Assembly: GCA_905233685.1 (NCBI GenBank)
Contig: CAJOEZ010000007.1
Location: forward strand, 1 to 64,000
DNA from: an uncultured Bacteroidales bacterium
GTDB lineage: Bacteria; Bacteroidota; Bacteroidia; Bacteroidales; F082
Direction of reading: 5' to 3'
Length of the DNA: 64,000 nucleotides
A program made the translations under genes and the position numbers. Shown here piece by piece: positions 1 through 9,153 of this stretch. The notes beneath the pieces were generated by a model, which was given only the letters and a program-made list of their open reading frames with translations, ran no database searches and had not been told where the DNA came from. Position 1 is the first letter of the stretch. Every line of letters begins with the position of its first letter.

Positions 1-279
1 TGTGTCAGCTATGTCGGCAAGGCTCATCTGGGTGCTGCCGAACAATACGTCAGGGAGATGTATACAGAGGCTGATACACCGTATGCCCTCACTATTGAAA
101 TGAGCGCCGTGGGTGGCACGTTCTGTATCAGTCTGATGCAGCGGTTTGCGGATGATCTTTATCTCGATGCTTTCCTCGACGAATTCCGCCAGATTGGCCT
201 CGACTATCGCATTGCCACGCGCCATCCGTTGACGGTGGCACCCATAGCAGACTATCGGAAAAGCATCATAATCAAATAA
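1..279 (+). CDS. C-terminal part of a hypothetical protein (truncated by window start)
   Basis: Open frame from base 1 to TAA at 277-279; the ORF track start at 58 is internal. Confidence 0.6.
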   Translation, partial: CVSYVGKAHLGAAEQYVREMYTEADTPYALTIEMSAVGGTFCISLMQRFADDLYLDAFLDEFRQIGLDYRIATRHPLTVAPIADYRKSIIIK

Positions 280-287
280 TCTTGGTT

Positions 288-322
288 ATCGCCGCAAGGG
301 TATTCGTGCTCTTTGCGGCGGT
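288..322. repeat. Intergenic hairpin repeat (CGCCGCAAGG...CTTTGCGGCG), terminator-like, copy 1
   Basis: Inverted repeat with conserved loop; same family at 28733 and 38043, half copies at 9051 and 13206. Confidence 0.7.
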
Positions 323-327
323 GCCGT

Positions 328-1044
328 TTACCTCAATCCGCCATAACTCTTGGCGGCCTTTTGTAAGGCCTCGTCGGTGGTGTACTGCTCGTAAACCTTG
401 CATCGGGTGACGATGCTTTGCGACGAACAATTCCTCCCTATCATGCGTACCAAAGCCCAGCCCTTCATTTCGTCGGTGAAGTCGTCGCCCACCAAGGCCA
501 GACAGCCGTTTACCTCTGTAAACTCGTCCTGTTTCACCACGCGCACCTTGAAACTTACCTCAGGGCAATCATTATAATAGAACTGCTGCTCAGCAGTATA
601 CAGCAGAAAAGCCTCATAAGGCAGAATAACGTTGACTTTACGGTCAGTGATAAGAGCCGGGATTCCATCCACTTCGCCCAGCGTTTGTTGTATAGGTTGT
701 AAAGTGCCGTCGCTCACGGGGATGCCGGGCATCAGTAACGACCCTTCTATCTCCGCTTTGTTTTTGGGCAGGTAAACCACAGGTAGCCGGTTGGCCAGCG
801 AGAGGAAGCTGTGGTAGGCAGTCTTCCCTTGGGTGAACAGGGGGATGCAGGGAGCCAACTGCTTCCACAAGGCGATACTGTGCCGCATACGCTGTCGCTG
901 GATGAATTGCTTACGCGTATTGCTTCTGACATCCGAGGTGGAAACGCGCGTGACGATAGATCCGTTTCTGATATACGTGGTAATTCCTAACGAAGGTATC
1001 CTGCCAATGTAGCCTCCTCCTGTTTTCGTTTTTTTGCTGGTCAT
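328..1044 (-). CDS. Hypothetical protein
   Basis: 238-aa ORF, no recognised motif. Confidence 0.7.
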   Translation of the reverse strand: MTSKKTKTGGGYIGRIPSLGITTYIRNGSIVTRVSTSDVRSNTRKQFIQRQRMRHSIALWKQLAPCIPLFTQGKTAYHSFLSLANRLPVVYLPKNKAEIEGSLLMPGIPVSDGTLQPIQQTLGEVDGIPALITDRKVNVILPYEAFLLYTAEQQFYYNDCPEVSFKVRVVKQDEFTEVNGCLALVGDDFTDEMKGWALVRMIGRNCSSQSIVTRCKVYEQYTTDEALQKAAKSYGGLR

Positions 1045-1426
1045 ATTCTGTCCTTTCTTTGGTTATCATTCAGTTTTGTTTCGGAGTCGAGTCGTAGCTG
1101 AGACTCGGCAGACAAGTATCAGGGAGCGACTTAATCCGTATCAGAAAGCTATCAGGCTCAATATTTCTTCTATTTTTCTCTGTTACTTTTCCGTCATTTA
1201 TTCGATAAAAAATCGAACAACTAACGAATAACTAACGGAGAACTATTGAACAACCGACGAAAAACTAACGATGTTGCTCGCTCTTTGGTCGCCTTTTGTT
1301 TGCTCTCAAGTCGCTCTTTGCTCCTTGCCAAATCGACGGTAAAGATACATGATCATGAGAGGTTTGTCAAGTTTTTGTATTTTTGTGGGTTCAAATTGAA
1401 GTGAGATTACAAAGAAAAAGCCGAGT

Positions 1427-1687
1427 ATGAACAAAAACGAACTTCTTAATGCCATAGTTGAAAGCTATTCTAAGTTGAACGAGCAAATCGGCAAAATGAC
1501 GGATGACGAACTGAACGCACCATTCCAATTTGCCAATGACCCGAAGAAATGTGGTGCACGGTGGATCTACGACCAATGCACTTACACCACCGATATGGCG
1601 GCTTACTTTAGCAGCGTCACTACTAGCCCATACGGGCAAACAACAAAGCTTTTGAAGACGCACCAAAAGAACATCAAAAAGAATTAA
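1427..1687 (+). pseudogene. Truncated ClbS/DfsB-family (DUF1706) protein fragment
   Basis: N-terminus (NKNELLNAIVESYSKLNEQI...KKCGARWIYDQC) resembles DfsB family; expected downstream domain missing. Confidence 0.45.
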
Positions 1688-1690
1688 AAT

Positions 1691-2218
1691 ATGAAACACA
1701 TCGCATTAACCATCGTCGCTTGCTGCCTGATGTTGGGCGCCTGCGCACAAAACACGACAACAAACACCAAACAAAAGGAGAACAAAGACATGAAAAAGAC
1801 CTTGATTGTTTACTTCTCGGCCACCGGCAACACCAAAACCGCCGCCCAAAAGCTGGCCAAAGAATTTAACGCCGACCTCTACGAGATTACGCCCGAGCAG
1901 CCCTACACCGCCGCCGACTTGGACTGGCGCGACAAAACCTCACGCTCGACCATCGAGATGAAGGACAAGACCTCACGTCCCGCCATCAAGGGCCGCTGCG
2001 AGAACATCGCCGACTACGACACGGTTTGGATTGGCTTCCCCGTGTGGTGGTACACCGCCCCGACCATCGTCAACACCTTCATCGAGGCCCACGACCTCAG
2101 CGGCAAGACGCTCAATGTCTTCGCCACGAGTGGCGGCAGCGGCGTTGAAGGTTCTGCCAACGACCTCAAGAAAGCCTATCCGCAATACACTTGGGGCGAG
2201 AGTCGGCTGATGAACTGA
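1691..2218 (+). CDS. Flavodoxin family protein with lipoprotein signal peptide
   Basis: LMLGAC lipobox; LIVYFSATGNTKTAA flavodoxin FMN loop; VWIGFPVWW. Confidence 0.85.
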   Translation: MKHIALTIVACCLMLGACAQNTTTNTKQKENKDMKKTLIVYFSATGNTKTAAQKLAKEFNADLYEITPEQPYTAADLDWRDKTSRSTIEMKDKTSRPAIKGRCENIADYDTVWIGFPVWWYTAPTIVNTFIEAHDLSGKTLNVFATSGGSGVEGSANDLKKAYPQYTWGESRLMN

Positions 2219-2224
2219 TTCCCC

Positions 2225-2704
2225 ATGACGCCGCTTTACCGCTATCCAACGCCCGAGGGCTTTGACGACCTCCTGTTGTGCTCCGACGGCGAGGCTTTGA
2301 CGGGGCTTTGGTTTGAATCGCGTGATGTAGAGACGCAAAATTTTGCGTCTCTACCACCCGTTATTCAAGACACCTTCCATTGGTTGGACGTTTATTTCTC
2401 GGGCCGCCAGCCCGATTTCACGCCGACCTATCGCATGAAGGGTCTTACGCCGTTTCGCAAAGCCGTTTTGGAGGCCGTGTGTGACATTCCTTTCGGGCAG
2501 ACCATGACCTACGGCGAGATTGCCCAACAGCTGAAAACCAACTCAGCGCAGGCCGTGGGTGGCGCGGTGGGGTGGAACCCTATTTGCCTTGTTGTGCCTT
2601 GCCATCGCGTGATTGGCGCCAACGGGAAGCTTGTCGGATATGGTGGCGGCATGAACAACAAAATCGCGCTTTTGCGGTTAGAGGGGCACATTGGGTTTTC
2701 TTGA
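2225..2704 (+). CDS. ogt: Methylated-DNA--[protein]-cysteine S-methyltransferase
   Basis: PCHRVIG active site motif, FGQTMTYGEIA. Confidence 0.93.
   Translation: MTPLYRYPTPEGFDDLLLCSDGEALTGLWFESRDVETQNFASLPPVIQDTFHWLDVYFSGRQPDFTPTYRMKGLTPFRKAVLEAVCDIPFGQTMTYGEIAQQLKTNSAQAVGGAVGWNPICLVVPCHRVIGANGKLVGYGGGMNNKIALLRLEGHIGFS
2327..2354. repeat. 28-bp perfect palindrome GTAGAGACGCAAAATTTTGCGTCTCTAC inside ogt CDS
   Basis: Perfect self-reverse-complement; related arm at 26548-26569. Confidence 0.95.
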
Positions 2705-3764
2705 CTTTTCAATGATTGTTGAACTAAAAAATTCAGATGAAATGACCTTCTTGATAGAATCCCTTATCGCGTGCGCCTTATTCACGCTGTTTGTGTTCCT
2801 GATGTCGCGAAACCCCATCAAGAGCATTTTCAACTATCCTCCTGCCATCATTGAGCGGTGCGACCAATTGGGTTTGGTGGACTCGAGCAACCGTCCTGGA
2901 GGCGTGGCGTTTTACGTCAAGAAGATTTTCGCCATGATGGTTTTCGGTGTGCTGCTGGGGCTGTTGGTCAAGTATGTCAACGGATGCGAGACCTTCCTTT
3001 GTGGCGCTTTGACGGCCTACGCCCTCTGGGTGGTGGTGAACTGGTTCGACGCGATTGTGTTGGATTGTCTCTGGTTCTGCCACAACAAGCATTTCGTCAT
3101 TCCGGGCACGGAGGACATGACTGCCGCCTACCACGACTACGGGTTCCACCTCAAAGGGGCACTCATCGGGATGCTCTTGGGCATTCCCGCCGCTTTGGTT
3201 GCTGGTGGAATTGCGGCGATTCCTTGTAATAATGAAGACAAAGCCATCCGCCAGATGTGCGAGGAAATGCACGCGCAGTATCCTTTGGCTAATTTGCAGG
3301 ATATCTACAAGACCTGCTATCAGGACTATTTCGGGGCTGAACATCTGATGCGCGACACAGCAGCGGCACGGCAATACCTTCAAAGGGAAATGGACGAGTG
3401 CCGCAATACGGATATGAGCCAAATGCCCAAGCGCGAGCCAACGGGATTCAGGCACCGTTTCACGCGAATCAACTTTGCCTGCGTTGTTGATGGCGAACTG
3501 ACTGAGAAACAGTTGCTTGCCCTATTCATTGACGCGGCAGGAAAGGATAACGCCTTTGGTGAAGCTTGGTCGAAGGAATGGCAGAAGATTGAACGTATTG
3601 CCCTAAAGGTTTGCCCAGATTGGGCCAACGAGCCGCTGCAAACGGAACTCCGATTGGCGGCGGAAGGCAAGCACGCCGTGAGGCATAGTGAGGCATTCAG
3701 GAAGGCTTACAATCCTCATTATCGGATTGTTAGAAATAATTGCAATAAAAAGAGCACGAAATGA
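2691..3764 (+). CDS. Membrane protein with C-terminal soluble domain, uncharacterised
   Basis: N-terminal TM helices plus charged C-terminal ~170 aa (LANLQDIYKTCYQDYFGAEHLMRDTAAARQYL). Confidence 0.75.
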   Translation: MGFLDFSMIVELKNSDEMTFLIESLIACALFTLFVFLMSRNPIKSIFNYPPAIIERCDQLGLVDSSNRPGGVAFYVKKIFAMMVFGVLLGLLVKYVNGCETFLCGALTAYALWVVVNWFDAIVLDCLWFCHNKHFVIPGTEDMTAAYHDYGFHLKGALIGMLLGIPAALVAGGIAAIPCNNEDKAIRQMCEEMHAQYPLANLQDIYKTCYQDYFGAEHLMRDTAAARQYLQREMDECRNTDMSQMPKREPTGFRHRFTRINFACVVDGELTEKQLLALFIDAAGKDNAFGEAWSKEWQKIERIALKVCPDWANEPLQTELRLAAEGKHAVRHSEAFRKAYNPHYRIVRNNCNKKSTK

Positions 3765-4138
3765 ACATCGAAGACTATCGTGATTTCTGCCTCTCGTTAG
3801 GCGATGATATTGAGGAAAAGTTCCCCTTCGCCAAGTTCAAAAACGGCGAAGGTGTGTTGGTGTTTTACGTCTGCGGCCATATGTTCTCCTATTTCGACTG
3901 CGACGCATTCTCGGTCATCTCGCTTAAATGCCAGCCGGAAAGGATTGAGGAACTTAAAGCGGAGCACAACTGCATCGGCAATCCATTCAATGAATCTCCA
4001 AAACACTGGATTGGCATTGACCCGAATTTCGCGCCCGATGAACTACTGAAAGACCTTACCAAAAACTCCTACGAGATCGTAAAAGCGAAATATACAAAAG
4101 CAAAAAGGAGTGAAAAAGCCAATAAATCGAAATATTGA
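3761..4138 (+). CDS. MmcQ/YjbR family DNA-binding protein
   Basis: MNIEDYRDFCLSLGDDIEEKFPF...; ATGA overlap with upstream gene. Confidence 0.88.
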   Translation: MNIEDYRDFCLSLGDDIEEKFPFAKFKNGEGVLVFYVCGHMFSYFDCDAFSVISLKCQPERIEELKAEHNCIGNPFNESPKHWIGIDPNFAPDELLKDLTKNSYEIVKAKYTKAKRSEKANKSKY

Positions 4139-4162
4139 TTGCGGAGCGACTGCCGACCTGTA

Positions 4163-5044
4163 TTATTTCCCTTTCCTGAACTCCCTCGGGGTCATGCCCT
4201 TCATGCGCTGGAAGAAACGGGCGAAAGTGGTGGTCTCGGCGAAGTGGAGTTGCTCGGCTATCTGGGCAACGCTGAGTGAGGTCTGCCGCAATAAATATGA
4301 GGCTTCCATCAGGAGCAATTGGTTGATGTAGTCGACGACGGTGCGGCCGCCCGACACCTGCCGGACGATGCGCGAGAGATAGGTGGTGGTGATGCACAAC
4401 TCGGAAGCATAGAAACCGATGTCATGGTGCTCGATGAAGTGACGGGGCAACAGGTGGAGAAATGCGAGGAACAACTCTTCGACGCGCTTGGTGAAGCGCT
4501 GCTCATGGATGGTGCGCTCCATCAGGCCCGTCAAGTCGTTCAGGAAGATGCTGTAGAGCATCCGCAGGCTTTCATCGGCATTGGGCAGCGATGACTGTTG
4601 GTAACGCAAGGCTAATTGCATGAGTTCAAAGATGTGGCGGTAATCGTCTTCGGAGAGTGTCAGCAGAGGCTGCTGCAACTCGACAACGGAAAGGTAGGCA
4701 GCACGAATGCTGTCGTGGACGCTGGGCAGTTCGAGCGTGAATTGCTCGTCGGCCAACAGACAGATGCCCCGATAGTCGCTGGAGGACGAAAGGACGGTAA
4801 CCTCGAAACCGGGCGAATAGGTGTAGAGATTGCCTTCGTGTAGTGTCAGTTCGCGGTTATTATATAATATAGTAACCCAACCGCGCGTAACAATCGTAAA
4901 AGTGTAGCACGACAAGAAGCCGTGCGTCTCGTTCGCGCCGAATGTCCACTCCACGTTAGTCTCTATGCAAATGACATTCCCGTCCCACTCACCCTCGGGT
5001 ACGGTCAGGTTTCTTAGGTGCCAAAATTCCTTCAAACTGTACAT
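4163..5044 (-). CDS. AraC family transcriptional regulator
   Basis: C-terminal double HTH (SVAQIAEQLHFAETTTFARFFQRMKGMTPREFR). Confidence 0.92.
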   Translation of the reverse strand: MYSLKEFWHLRNLTVPEGEWDGNVICIETNVEWTFGANETHGFLSCYTFTIVTRGWVTILYNNRELTLHEGNLYTYSPGFEVTVLSSSSDYRGICLLADEQFTLELPSVHDSIRAAYLSVVELQQPLLTLSEDDYRHIFELMQLALRYQQSSLPNADESLRMLYSIFLNDLTGLMERTIHEQRFTKRVEELFLAFLHLLPRHFIEHHDIGFYASELCITTTYLSRIVRQVSGGRTVVDYINQLLLMEASYLLRQTSLSVAQIAEQLHFAETTTFARFFQRMKGMTPREFRKGK

Positions 5045-5194
5045 AGTCGCACATATTTTCTGCGCAAAGATATGAATAATTTTTAATTTGTTTCGTTTCA
5101 GTCGGTTTTTGTTTCGTTTGGGTTATTGTTATGTGTAAAATTAGTCATAATTTTGCACCGTAAAAACTTAATTATCAACTTAAATATAATAATC

Positions 5195-5650
5195 ATGGAC
5201 AAACAAAAATCAATCGAAGCATTACAATTCTTCGTGACCGGCCTCTCGGAAGGCGCATTCGTACACAAAGTACAAGGACAAATCTTCAAGTCGGAAAGCT
5301 TTGACAAACTCGGGCAAAAGTACATCGACCACTACAACGAGGAGATGGGCTGGGTGGAGAAATTCATCGACCGCATCATCGACCTCGGCGGTTGCCCGAA
5401 GGTGGAGAAACATGAGGCCCGCGAGCTGATTTGCGACCCGTTGGAATACATCAAGGCCGACCTCGCCATTCAGACGGCCGGCGTGGAGTTGCTGCGCAAG
5501 TGCATGGGTTCGGTATGCGAGGACTATCTCACCTTCGACATGTTGAAGGCCTATCTGGCCGACGAGGAGGAAGACCAGTACTGGAGTGAGGAACAGCTTG
5601 AACTCATCGAGAAAATCGGCTACCAGAACTGGCTGATGAAACAGATGTAA
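5195..5650 (+). CDS. Ferritin-like domain protein
   Basis: Four-helix bundle-like sequence MDKQKSIEALQFFVTGLSEGAFVHKVQGQIF...; ATG at 5195. Confidence 0.6.
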   Translation: MDKQKSIEALQFFVTGLSEGAFVHKVQGQIFKSESFDKLGQKYIDHYNEEMGWVEKFIDRIIDLGGCPKVEKHEARELICDPLEYIKADLAIQTAGVELLRKCMGSVCEDYLTFDMLKAYLADEEEDQYWSEEQLELIEKIGYQNWLMKQM

Positions 5651-5670
5651 AACCAATAATATTTACGACA

Positions 5671-5844
5671 ATGAAAGAGAAAGTATTACAGGCCATGCGT
5701 GAGTTCGGTGCTCCCGTCAATGCTGGCAAGATTGCAGAAATCACAGGTATCGACCGCAAGGAAGTGGACAAAGCCTTTGCTGAATTGAAGAAGGAGGGGG
5801 CTATTGTATCGCCCGTCCGCTGCAAATGGGCACCTGCAAAATGA
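5671..5844 (+). CDS. Small (57 aa) HTH/winged-helix-like protein, absent from the ORF track
   Basis: MKEKVLQAMREFGAPVNAGKIAEITGIDRKEVDKAFAELKKEGAIVSPVRCKWAPAK*; ATGA overlap with next gene. Confidence 0.75.
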   Translation: MKEKVLQAMREFGAPVNAGKIAEITGIDRKEVDKAFAELKKEGAIVSPVRCKWAPAK

Positions 5845-6542
5845 CAGAATCAGAAGCCATTCAAGCCCGCCACAGCGTGCGGAAATACCTCGACAAGCCC
5901 ATCGAGGCGGAGAAAATCGAGGCGATACAAAAGTGCATCGACCTTTGCAACGGTGAAGGCGGTGTGCATTTCCAACTGGTGACCAACGAGCCCAAGGCCT
6001 TCCACAACAGTATTGATTGGAGTAGTTACGGCAAGTTCCAGAACGTCAGCAATTACATAGCCATTGTTGCGCCCAAAGGCAGCAGCGGCTCTGTGACCGC
6101 CGGCTATTACGGTGAGAAATTGGTGCTGCAACTGCAAATTCTTGGACTCAATTCGTGCTGGGTAGGCGGCACTTTCAAGAAGGTCAAAGAGGCATATTCG
6201 GTAGGCGAAAATGAGGAACTGAAATGCGTCATCTCACTCGGCTATGGTGCGACGCAAGGCAAGCAGCATCCGCAGAAGAAGACCGTTGCCGATGTAGCAT
6301 TGAACAAGACCGCATCCCCCACCCTCCCCGACTGGTTCGTGCAAGGTGTGGAGGCCGCATTGCTTGCCCCAACAGCGGTCAATCAGCAGAAGTTCAAGTT
6401 CATATTGCATGAAGGCAATCGTGTGGAAGCGCAGGCAAAGTTTTCGCTTATCGGCTATTCGCACCTCGACCTTGGCATCGCCAAATACCATTTTGAGGTT
6501 GGCGCCGGAGATAACTTTACTTGGGAGATGATCGGTAAATAA
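5841..6542 (+). CDS. Nitroreductase family protein
   Basis: IQARHSVRKYLDKPIEAEKIE; GLNSCWVGGTF; start ATG 5841. Confidence 0.9.
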   Translation: MTESEAIQARHSVRKYLDKPIEAEKIEAIQKCIDLCNGEGGVHFQLVTNEPKAFHNSIDWSSYGKFQNVSNYIAIVAPKGSSGSVTAGYYGEKLVLQLQILGLNSCWVGGTFKKVKEAYSVGENEELKCVISLGYGATQGKQHPQKKTVADVALNKTASPTLPDWFVQGVEAALLAPTAVNQQKFKFILHEGNRVEAQAKFSLIGYSHLDLGIAKYHFEVGAGDNFTWEMIGK

Positions 6543-6545
6543 GCG

Positions 6546-6553
6546 TACTTTTG
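6546..6553 (+). promoter_or_regulatory. Candidate -7 box TACTTTTG
   Basis: Match to Bacteroides TAnnTTTG, 5 nt before ATG 6559. Confidence 0.5.
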
Positions 6554-6578
6554 CAGCCATGAACAAATCACCAATCAT

Positions 6579-7475
6579 ATGAAACGGATAATAGGTATAG
6601 GGGAAACGGTGCTGGACATTCTCTTCAAGGACGACCAGCCACAAAAGGCCATCCCAGGTGGCTCGACATTCAACAGCATCGTCTCGCTCGGACGCGCCGG
6701 TGTCCCGTGCGCCATGGTGACGGAGGTGGGCGGCGACCATATCGGCGACATCATCTGCCGCTACCTCCAGGATAACGGTGTGTCATCGGAATATGTCTGC
6801 CGCCACCCAAACGTGAAGTCGCACATCTCGCTGGCCTTTCTCGACGAGCATAATGACGCGCAGTATATCTTCTACAAAGACCACGCCTCGGTATCGTTGG
6901 ATGGGCCGTTGCCCGTGTTCGGCAATGACGACGTGGTGCTCTTCGGCTCGTTCTTCGCCATCAATCCCGTCATCCGCACGGTCGTGGGAGGTCTGCTCCG
7001 CGCCGCACGCGAGGCCGGTGCCTGGCTCTATTACGATGTCAACTTCCGCAAGCCCCATATCGTCGACCTGCCCGATGTGATGCCCAATATCGAGGAAAAT
7101 ATGCGGTTGGCGGATGTGGTGCGCGGCTCGATGGAGGACTTCGACTATCTGTACGGTCTGCACGAAGGAGACGAGATATATTCACGGGTAAGCCAATACT
7201 GCCACAAACTGATACTGACCGACGGCGCGCGTCCGATACGAGTCTATACTCCCAACGGCTGCGAAACCTATCCCGTGCAGACGATAGAGACGGTCAGCAC
7301 CGTGGGGGCTGGAGACAACTTCAACGCAGGCTACATCTACGCCACGATGCAGGGAGAACAAGAGGAGACTTCCCGCATTGGGATGGCACAGCGTTGGAGT
7401 CAGGATGTCTGTCGCCAGATAGGGAACAACATCAGCGATGAACTGGTTGAATGTTTAAAAACACACATAAGATGA
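6579..7475 (+). CDS. PfkB family carbohydrate kinase
   Basis: IPGGSTFNSIVSLGRAG; TVGAGDNFNAGYIYA. Confidence 0.92.
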   Translation: MKRIIGIGETVLDILFKDDQPQKAIPGGSTFNSIVSLGRAGVPCAMVTEVGGDHIGDIICRYLQDNGVSSEYVCRHPNVKSHISLAFLDEHNDAQYIFYKDHASVSLDGPLPVFGNDDVVLFGSFFAINPVIRTVVGGLLRAAREAGAWLYYDVNFRKPHIVDLPDVMPNIEENMRLADVVRGSMEDFDYLYGLHEGDEIYSRVSQYCHKLILTDGARPIRVYTPNGCETYPVQTIETVSTVGAGDNFNAGYIYATMQGEQEETSRIGMAQRWSQDVCRQIGNNISDELVECLKTHIR

Positions 7476-7568
7476 GAACCTTACACGTGAGGCATTCTGG
7501 AACGTATATCGTCCAGGATGCACAGAACATTATGTGCTCAACCAATATAAAACAAATCCATTGAAATA

Positions 7569-8621
7569 ATGAGTAAATTGATGAAATGGGTGCTTGCTGC
7601 CACCCTCATTTGCGGTTTTTTAATGCTGACCTCATGCTCGAAGGAGGATGAGCCTGACACACAGGACAATGTGTACACGGGGGTGCCGATTGTCATTTTC
7701 GACACCGACATTGGTTCATCGACAGACGACCTCTTTGCATTAGAGATGCTCTGCCGTTATGACGAACAGCAGTTGTGCCGGTTGCTGGGTGTGGTGGTGG
7801 ACCGCGAGGGCGAAGCGAATGCTGATTTTGCCGATGTGATGAACACGTATTTTGGTCATCCGAATGTTCCTATCGGACTGGTGCAGGATGGCATCAAGAA
7901 TCCGAAGGTGTGGATAGACTATGCACATGTGGCCTATATGACCGAGGAAGATGGTACCACCCCGATGTTCCCGCGCACTGTCAACCAACCTGGGATGCGC
8001 CCCGACGGCTATCAACTCTATCGTCGTCTGCTTTCTCAGCAGCCCGACCACTCGGTGAGCATCGTGACGACAGGCTTCGTCACCAGTCTGGCACAGTTGC
8101 TACAGTCGGAAGCTGATGAATACTCTGCCCTGAGTGGTGTGGAACTGGTACGGCAGAAGGTGAAGTGCATCTATTTGCAGGGCGGTGTCTTCGGTGATGC
8201 CGAAGAGCCCGACTTCAACTTTGCCCAGGGCATCACATTCGCGCAAACCTTCTTCGAGCTGTGGCCGAAGGAAGCGGATATGGTCTTTTCGCCTATGGAG
8301 GTGGGACAAGCCGTGGAATACACACCCGAGCAGGTCATCGCCGACGTGTCGTGGACCGATCGCCATCCCATCAAGCAGGTGTATATGACTTGCGACTGCA
8401 ATACGGGACAGAGGATGTGGGACCCCATGTGTGTCATTCAAGCCGTGGAGGGTGATGCGCTCTTCTCCCTTAGCGAACGCGGCACCATCAGCATTACGCC
8501 GCAGGCCCACACCATCTTTACTCCGTCTGCCACAGGTAACGTGCGCTACCAGTTGCCAGGCAATGCCCAGTGGGCTATTATGATGCTGGAGAGAATCAGA
8601 ACGATGAATAAGTATCAATAG
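7569..8621 (+). CDS. Nucleoside hydrolase family lipoprotein
   Basis: LMLTSCSK lipobox; IVIFDTDIGSSTDDLFALEML. Confidence 0.88.
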   Translation: MSKLMKWVLAATLICGFLMLTSCSKEDEPDTQDNVYTGVPIVIFDTDIGSSTDDLFALEMLCRYDEQQLCRLLGVVVDREGEANADFADVMNTYFGHPNVPIGLVQDGIKNPKVWIDYAHVAYMTEEDGTTPMFPRTVNQPGMRPDGYQLYRRLLSQQPDHSVSIVTTGFVTSLAQLLQSEADEYSALSGVELVRQKVKCIYLQGGVFGDAEEPDFNFAQGITFAQTFFELWPKEADMVFSPMEVGQAVEYTPEQVIADVSWTDRHPIKQVYMTCDCNTGQRMWDPMCVIQAVEGDALFSLSERGTISITPQAHTIFTPSATGNVRYQLPGNAQWAIMMLERIRTMNKYQ

Positions 8622-8670
8622 CATACGGAATTACCCCTTTTAACCTTGAAATTAGAATATTAAACAATAC

Positions 8671-9042
8671 ATGAGCATCATAAAAAACATTCTTTTTGTC
8701 GGTGCAGGAAGTTTCCTTGGCGGGGCTTTGCGTTACCTTGTTTCACAAGGGCTGAAATACACTGGGGGCTTCCCGTGGGCGACATTCACGGTCAACCTAT
8801 TGGGCTGTCTGATTATTGGCCTATTGTGGGGCGTTTTCAGCCGTTTTTCCAATGCTTCACAGCATCTTGTTCTATTCCTGACAGTAGGATTCTGTGGCGG
8901 CTTCACCACCTTTTCCACTTTCTCGAAAGAAAGCGTGATGCTGTTGCAATCAGGCCATTATTTCATGCTTGCATTATATGTGCTGGGTAGTGTGTCGATT
9001 GGTCTCGGTTTGGTTGCTGTCGGTTATTTTCTGACAAAATAA
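8671..9042 (+). CDS. crcB: Fluoride efflux transporter CrcB
   Basis: GSFLGGALRYLVS; FPWATFTVNLLGCLIIGLL; GFCGGFTTFSTFSKE. Confidence 0.95.
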   Translation: MSIIKNILFVGAGSFLGGALRYLVSQGLKYTGGFPWATFTVNLLGCLIIGLLWGVFSRFSNASQHLVLFLTVGFCGGFTTFSTFSKESVMLLQSGHYFMLALYVLGSVSIGLGLVAVGYFLTK

Positions 9043-9153
9043 GATACAGAGGTTTCTTGACCTTTGCGGCGGTTTTTGTTCTAATTTTATTTCCATAACA
9101 TACGCAAGCCATTTTGCTGGCAAAATGCGCTTCAAACACAGCTTCGTCACGAC

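Noticed and set aside
8622-8670. Fluoride riboswitch upstream of crcB
   Set aside because: The 49-bp gap is too short and AT-rich with no recognisable pseudoknot arms
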